Shown here: positions 5,473 through 7,990 of the stretch, piece by piece | Position numbering within the stretch: the first letter of the stretch is position 1 | Layout of the letters: each line of letters begins with the position of its first letter | From: Oscillospiraceae bacterium | Lineage (GTDB): Bacteria > Bacillota > Clostridia > Oscillospirales > Oscillospiraceae | Direction: 5' to 3' | DNA: 7,990 nucleotides | Assembly (NCBI GenBank): GCA_017624645.1 | Contig: JAGAMQ010000107.1 | Coordinates: 1 to 7,990 of the forward strand | Program-made: the position numbers and the translations under genes | The notes under the pieces: model-generated | Databases searched by the model: none | Seen by the model: only the letters and a program-made list of their open reading frames with translations | Told to the model about the DNA's origin: nothing

Positions 5473-6444
5473 TTATTTCACATTGATGGCATTTTCGTAC
5501 TGAGCAGGCAGGGTCAGACCCAGCTGGCTGACCACATCGGAATTGTACACCAGCTCTGCATCGGTGATGGTCTTAACCGCCATAGCACCGGCATCGGCAC
5601 CGCCCAGCACCTGAGCAGCCATCTCACCGGTGACCTTGCCCAGAGCAACATAGTTGATGGACACGGAAGCCATACAGCCGTTCTTCACCTGCTCCTCCTC
5701 GGAGCCGTACACAGGGATGCCATACTTCTCAGCAGCATTGAGCAGCACGGAAAGGTTGTTGACCACATTGTTGTCGGTGAAGTTGTTGATGCAGTCCACC
5801 TTGGCTGCCAGTGCTTCGGCAGCGGCGGGGATATCGGAGGCATTCTGCACAGCAGAAGCTTCCACGGTAATACCCTTGGCAGCACAGACATCCTTGAAAT
5901 TCTTCAGGTTGGTCAGGCTGTTCTCCTCAGAAGCGGTGTAGAGGATGCCGATGGTCTTTGCCTCGGGCTGGAACGCAAGGATCATCTCCAGCTGCGCCTT
6001 CAGGTCCAGCACATCGGAGGTGCCGGTGCAGTTCTGACCGGGCTTCTCCATGGAATCCACCAGCTTGGCGCTGACAGGATCGGACACAGCGCAGAAGATC
6101 ACGGGGATATCCGTGTCCTCCACAGCAGCGAAGGCTGCCTGGGCGGCGGGAGTGGCAATGGCGACGATCATATCGTAGTTTGCCGCCACCATGTTCTTGG
6201 CGTAGCTGATGCAGTCGCTTTCCGCGGCGTTGCTGGAACCGATCTGCCGATCAATGGTCACTTCCAGAGAGGAAGCCTCCAGCGCGGCTGCCACACCGTT
6301 GTAGCAATTGTCCAGAGAGGGATGGCTCATGTACTGAATGACACCAACCTTCAGTGCCTTCTGAGAGCCTTCCTCTGCATTGCAGCCGGCAAAGCAGGCC
6401 GCCACCATACACAGACACAGTACCATTGCAAGGATCTTTTTCAT
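5473..6444 (-). CDS. trpX: ABC transporter substrate-binding lipoprotein, tryptophan-type (TrpX-like)
   Basis: A 323-residue extracytoplasmic solute-binding protein of the COG2984 (ABC_sub_bind) family. The N-terminus is a lipoprotein signal: M-K-K, a hydrophobic core, then C-F-A-G-C with the lipidated Cys21. The mature protein begins with L-K-V-G-V-I-Q-Y-M-S-H-P-S-L-D (31-45), the conserved first strand and ligand-side loop of this family. It continues as two periplasmic-binding-type lobes, with the family-typical T-D-N-N segment in the second half. The ATG at 6442-6444 is chosen because GGAGGT (6452-6457) lies 7 nt upstream. A TTG at 6457-6459 overlaps that site and is rejected. It is the first gene of the operon, controlled by the T-box. 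In Streptococcus the homologous trpXYZ genes are also T-box regulated. Tryptophan as ligand is inferred from the UGG specifier, not from binding-site residues. Confidence 0.92.
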   Translation of the reverse strand: MKKILAMVLCLCMVAACFAGCNAEEGSQKALKVGVIQYMSHPSLDNCYNGVAAALEASSLEVTIDRQIGSSNAAESDCISYAKNMVAANYDMIVAIATPAAQAAFAAVEDTDIPVIFCAVSDPVSAKLVDSMEKPGQNCTGTSDVLDLKAQLEMILAFQPEAKTIGILYTASEENSLTNLKNFKDVCAAKGITVEASAVQNASDIPAAAEALAAKVDCINNFTDNNVVNNLSVLLNAAEKYGIPVYGSEEEQVKNGCMASVSINYVALGKVTGEMAAQVLGGADAGAMAVKTITDAELVYNSDVVSQLGLTLPAQYENAINVK

Positions 6445-6656
6445 TTTCTTTACCTCCAAAAGTGTTTTTACCGAATCCGGAAAACAACAGGCAACCTCTA
6501 AAAGCTCGTTTTTGATGATTTGAGCAGCAGGTTTTGTTCCAAATCAAATTTGGGAAAGTTCGGAATACTTTGTGTATTGCGGACTTTTCAAAATGCAGAG
6601 TTGGGGCAAAAGATGCGCGCAAAGCGCAAAAGAGGAGTTTTAGGGGTGCCCTATAC
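6445..6656 (-). other. Long untranslated stretch between T-box terminator and trpX, with a 33-nt hairpin
   Basis: About 210 nt separate the T-box terminator from the first gene, with no credible ORF. On the minus strand a 14-position hairpin at 6555-6587 pairs at 12 of 14 positions around the loop ACAAA. It is followed by CCAAA-TTTGA-TTTGG (6539-6553). Upstream is a small GCGC-TTT-GCGC (6617-6627). Only the RBS at 6452-6457 has a clear role. The hairpins are real as sequence, and their function is unknown. Confidence 0.55.
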
Positions 6657-6688
6657 AAAAACCGCCCTTTACGCATAGTAAAGGGCGG
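6657..6688 (-). terminator. T-box-controlled intrinsic terminator (attenuator)
   Basis: On the minus strand an 11-bp stem, CCGCCCTTTAC-TATGC-GTAAAGGGCGG (6662-6688), is followed by TTTTT (6657-6661). It lies 7 nt after the T-box sequence, so formation of the antiterminator on uncharged tRNA would allow transcription into trpX. Confidence 0.95.
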
Positions 6689-6917
6689 AAAATTTCCACG
6701 GTGCCACCTTTGTTATCCGCATGACACGGACATCTCACGGGATGCCTGCACATCCCCGGTCTTTAACGCAGACATACGGTCCGGCTACTTGTTCCCTTTC
6801 ACCTTTCCCTCAGCGACCCATTTTCCGTACAGCTACCTGCGGGTTTCCACCCTCCCCGCTCTCTAGTAGTGCCTCTTACGGTTTCACTCTCGCCTCAACG
6901 GTTTCCGAAATTCAGTT
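6657..6917 (-). promoter_or_regulatory. T-box riboswitch leader, tryptophan specifier (UGG)
   Basis: The T-box consensus is present as AAGGTGGCACCGTGG (6696-6710). Its tRNA-acceptor-pairing bulge is UGGC (6703-6706), and the variable base C would pair with discriminator G73, as in bacterial tRNA-Trp. Antiterminator helix UGCGG/CCGUG is possible. In Stem I, the helix CCGUA (6877-6881) / UACGG (6825-6829) stacks above a specifier loop with GAGUGAAA on one side and AAAAUGGG on the other. The codon is UGG at 6818-6820, followed by a purine. Below it GCGA pairs with UCGC. The distal AGAGAG motif is at 6859-6864. Low charged tRNA-Trp would stabilise the antiterminator and turn on the transporter. 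The fold was read by eye. Confidence 0.95.
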
Positions 6918-6923
6918 TGGAGT

Positions 6924-6952
6924 ATTATATGTCACAAAAAGGCGTTTGTCAA
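6924..6952 (-). promoter_or_regulatory. Consensus SigA promoter of the T-box / trpXYZ operon
   Basis: On the minus strand, TTGACA (6947-6952), exactly 17 nt, TATAAT (6924-6929): both hexamers are perfect. Transcription should start near 6917, at the beginning of the T-box leader. The promoter lies about 80 nt beyond the lgt stop. A strong constitutive promoter with control by attenuation is the usual T-box design. Confidence 0.93.
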
Positions 6953-7029
6953 TAGGAAATTGTACTTTCCTCAAAAACATTTGTCCGCACACAGTTCATC
7001 CCCAAACGCTTCCCATCCCAATTAAGCGA

Positions 7030-7959
7030 TCAGTTGGTTTCTTCCGGAGCTTCCGCTGGTTCTTCTTCGGCGGCTTCCTCTGCAGCAGGCTCTGTTTCCG
7101 CAGCCGCAGCAGCCTCTGCTTCCCGCTGTGCCACCACATTTACAAACAGCTTCTGCCGGTCATGGGGAACAAACGCCTGCCACAGCAGCACCGCCACTGC
7201 CGCAAAGCAGGTAATGGCTGCCACCAGCTGGCTGACACGCATGGTGCCGATGTACAGGCTGTCGGTACGCAGACCCTCAATAAAGGTTCTGCCCAAGCCG
7301 TACCATGCCACATAGGAAAGGGCGATCTGTCCGTCATAGCGGCGCTTTTTGGACAGGAAATGCAGCGCCGCAAAGCCCACAAGGTTCCAAAGGGATTCAT
7401 ACAGGAAGGTGGGGTGGTGATAGGTCACATTGCCGCTGATGGTGCTCATAAGACCCATACGCAGGAAGCTTTCGGTTTCGACACCGAAGGCTTCCCGGTT
7501 TATGAAGTTGCCCCAGCGGCCGATGCACTGACCGATGAGGAAGCCCAGAGCCACAATGTCCAGCACCGCAGGCAGACTGATCTTTTTCACAAGACAGTGG
7601 ATCACCACGCCGATGGCAGCACCGATGATGCCGCCGTAAATGGCAATGCCGCCCTCCCAGACATACAGCACGGAAATGGGATTGGAGGCAAACATCTCCT
7701 CCCATTTAAAGGCACAGTAATATGCCCGGGCGCAAAGAACGGCAAAGGGTACGATCCACAGAACGCCGTCCAGAATATCGTCCTCTTTCAGCCCAAACTG
7801 CTTTCTGCGTTTCAGTCCGTAAAGCACAGCCAGCAAGAGGCCCAAGGCGATGATCACGCCGTAATAGTAAATATTCAGGGATCCGATGGAAAAATATCGG
7901 GGGGGATTCAGCTCAATCCCCAAAGAGGGGAAGGAGATGACGGAATAGCCTTCTTTCAT
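7030..7959 (-). CDS. lgt: Prolipoprotein diacylglyceryl transferase
   Basis: A 309-residue polytopic membrane enzyme that transfers diacylglycerol from phosphatidylglycerol to the lipobox cysteine of prolipoproteins. Diagnostic motifs are W-E-G-G-I-A-I-Y-G-G (101-110), the Lgt signature G-R-W-G-N-F-I-N-R-E-A-F-G (147-159), H-P-T-F-L-Y-E (182-188) and R224-x3-E228-x2-R231 in the last conserved segment. About seven hydrophobic segments span residues 28-260. The C-terminus adds an Ala/Glu-rich tail (about 278-309, A-E-A-A-A-A-A-E-T-E onward) that is longer and more acidic than in typical Lgt and would lie outside the membrane. The ATG at 7957-7959 has GGAGG 7 nt upstream. An ATG inside that site is out of frame. 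The adjacent trpX product is an expected substrate. No clear terminator follows the stop, so some read-through into the T-box leader is possible. Confidence 0.96.
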   Translation of the reverse strand: MKEGYSVISFPSLGIELNPPRYFSIGSLNIYYYGVIIALGLLLAVLYGLKRRKQFGLKEDDILDGVLWIVPFAVLCARAYYCAFKWEEMFASNPISVLYVWEGGIAIYGGIIGAAIGVVIHCLVKKISLPAVLDIVALGFLIGQCIGRWGNFINREAFGVETESFLRMGLMSTISGNVTYHHPTFLYESLWNLVGFAALHFLSKKRRYDGQIALSYVAWYGLGRTFIEGLRTDSLYIGTMRVSQLVAAITCFAAVAVLLWQAFVPHDRQKLFVNVVAQREAEAAAAAETEPAAEEAAEEEPAEAPEETN

Positions 7960-7990
7960 AGTTCATCCTCCTGACAGATAGGTGTGATCA

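Noticed and set aside
4787..5503. Plus-strand 238-residue open frame
   Set aside because: It is antisense to the permease gene, with a His/Gln-rich shadow composition and no plausible RBS context.
6457..6459. TTG start for trpX five codons upstream
   Set aside because: It lies inside the Shine-Dalgarno sequence of the ATG at 6442-6444, which gives a normal lipoprotein signal.
6721..7974. Plus-strand 417-residue open frame
   Set aside because: It runs antisense through the T-box leader, its promoter and all of lgt, and shows no domain signature.
7965..7990. 3' end of a gene upstream of lgt (minus-strand frame ending TGA at 7963-7965)
   Set aside because: Only about eight codons are visible, so it cannot be told from chance.

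Overview
This window looks like a chromosomal segment of a low-oxygen, Gram-positive Clostridia-type bacterium, probably an Oscillospiraceae/Ruminococcaceae-like gut anaerobe. The taxonomic guess is inference. It rests on strong GGAGG ribosome binding sites, SigA-type promoters, a T-box riboswitch, a flavin reductase-rubredoxin fusion typical of anaerobes, and GC near 60% in the housekeeping genes. All complete genes lie on the minus strand. Only the truncated gene at the left edge is on the plus strand.

Layout, left to right: the 3' end of a flavin reductase-rubredoxin gene (+, 1-277) and thioredoxin trxA (-, 313-624) converge on one shared bidirectional terminator (279-310). Next is an AT-richer accessory island (about 785-1745) with a DUF4375 gene, a four-helix-bundle (S23/IVP-like) gene, a modular array of ATGAATTG octamers separated by small palindromes, and a perfect 19-bp-stem hairpin that covers the last codons of the next gene. 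Then come a 23S rRNA uracil-C5-methyltransferase of the RlmD/RumA type (1721-3070) and a GNAT acetyltransferase (3064-3546), which overlap by 7 nt and share a good promoter at 3573-3601.

From 3712 to 6952 there is a complete regulated operon: promoter, T-box leader with a UGG (Trp) specifier, intrinsic terminator, lipoprotein substrate-binding protein, permease, ATPase and a final terminator. It matches the trpXYZ-type tryptophan uptake system. The T-box gives an internal, sequence-based substrate assignment for a transporter family that is usually annotated only generically. At the right edge is lgt (7030-7959), whose enzyme would lipidate the Cys21 of the neighbouring substrate-binding protein.

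The most unusual part is the island at 785-1745. A 9-bp direct repeat flanks it. Joining the flanks in silico gives an alternative in-frame end for the methyltransferase gene, which suggests the island was inserted at the 3' end of rlmD. Within it, the DUF4375 gene lacks a convincing start. A well-placed Shine-Dalgarno/TTG pair sits one frame away, and an A AAA AAG heptamer could join the two frames. The palindromic array has different stem sequences at successive positions while keeping the pairing, so it looks like a structured element. No CRISPR, tRNA, rRNA or recognisable transposase was seen.
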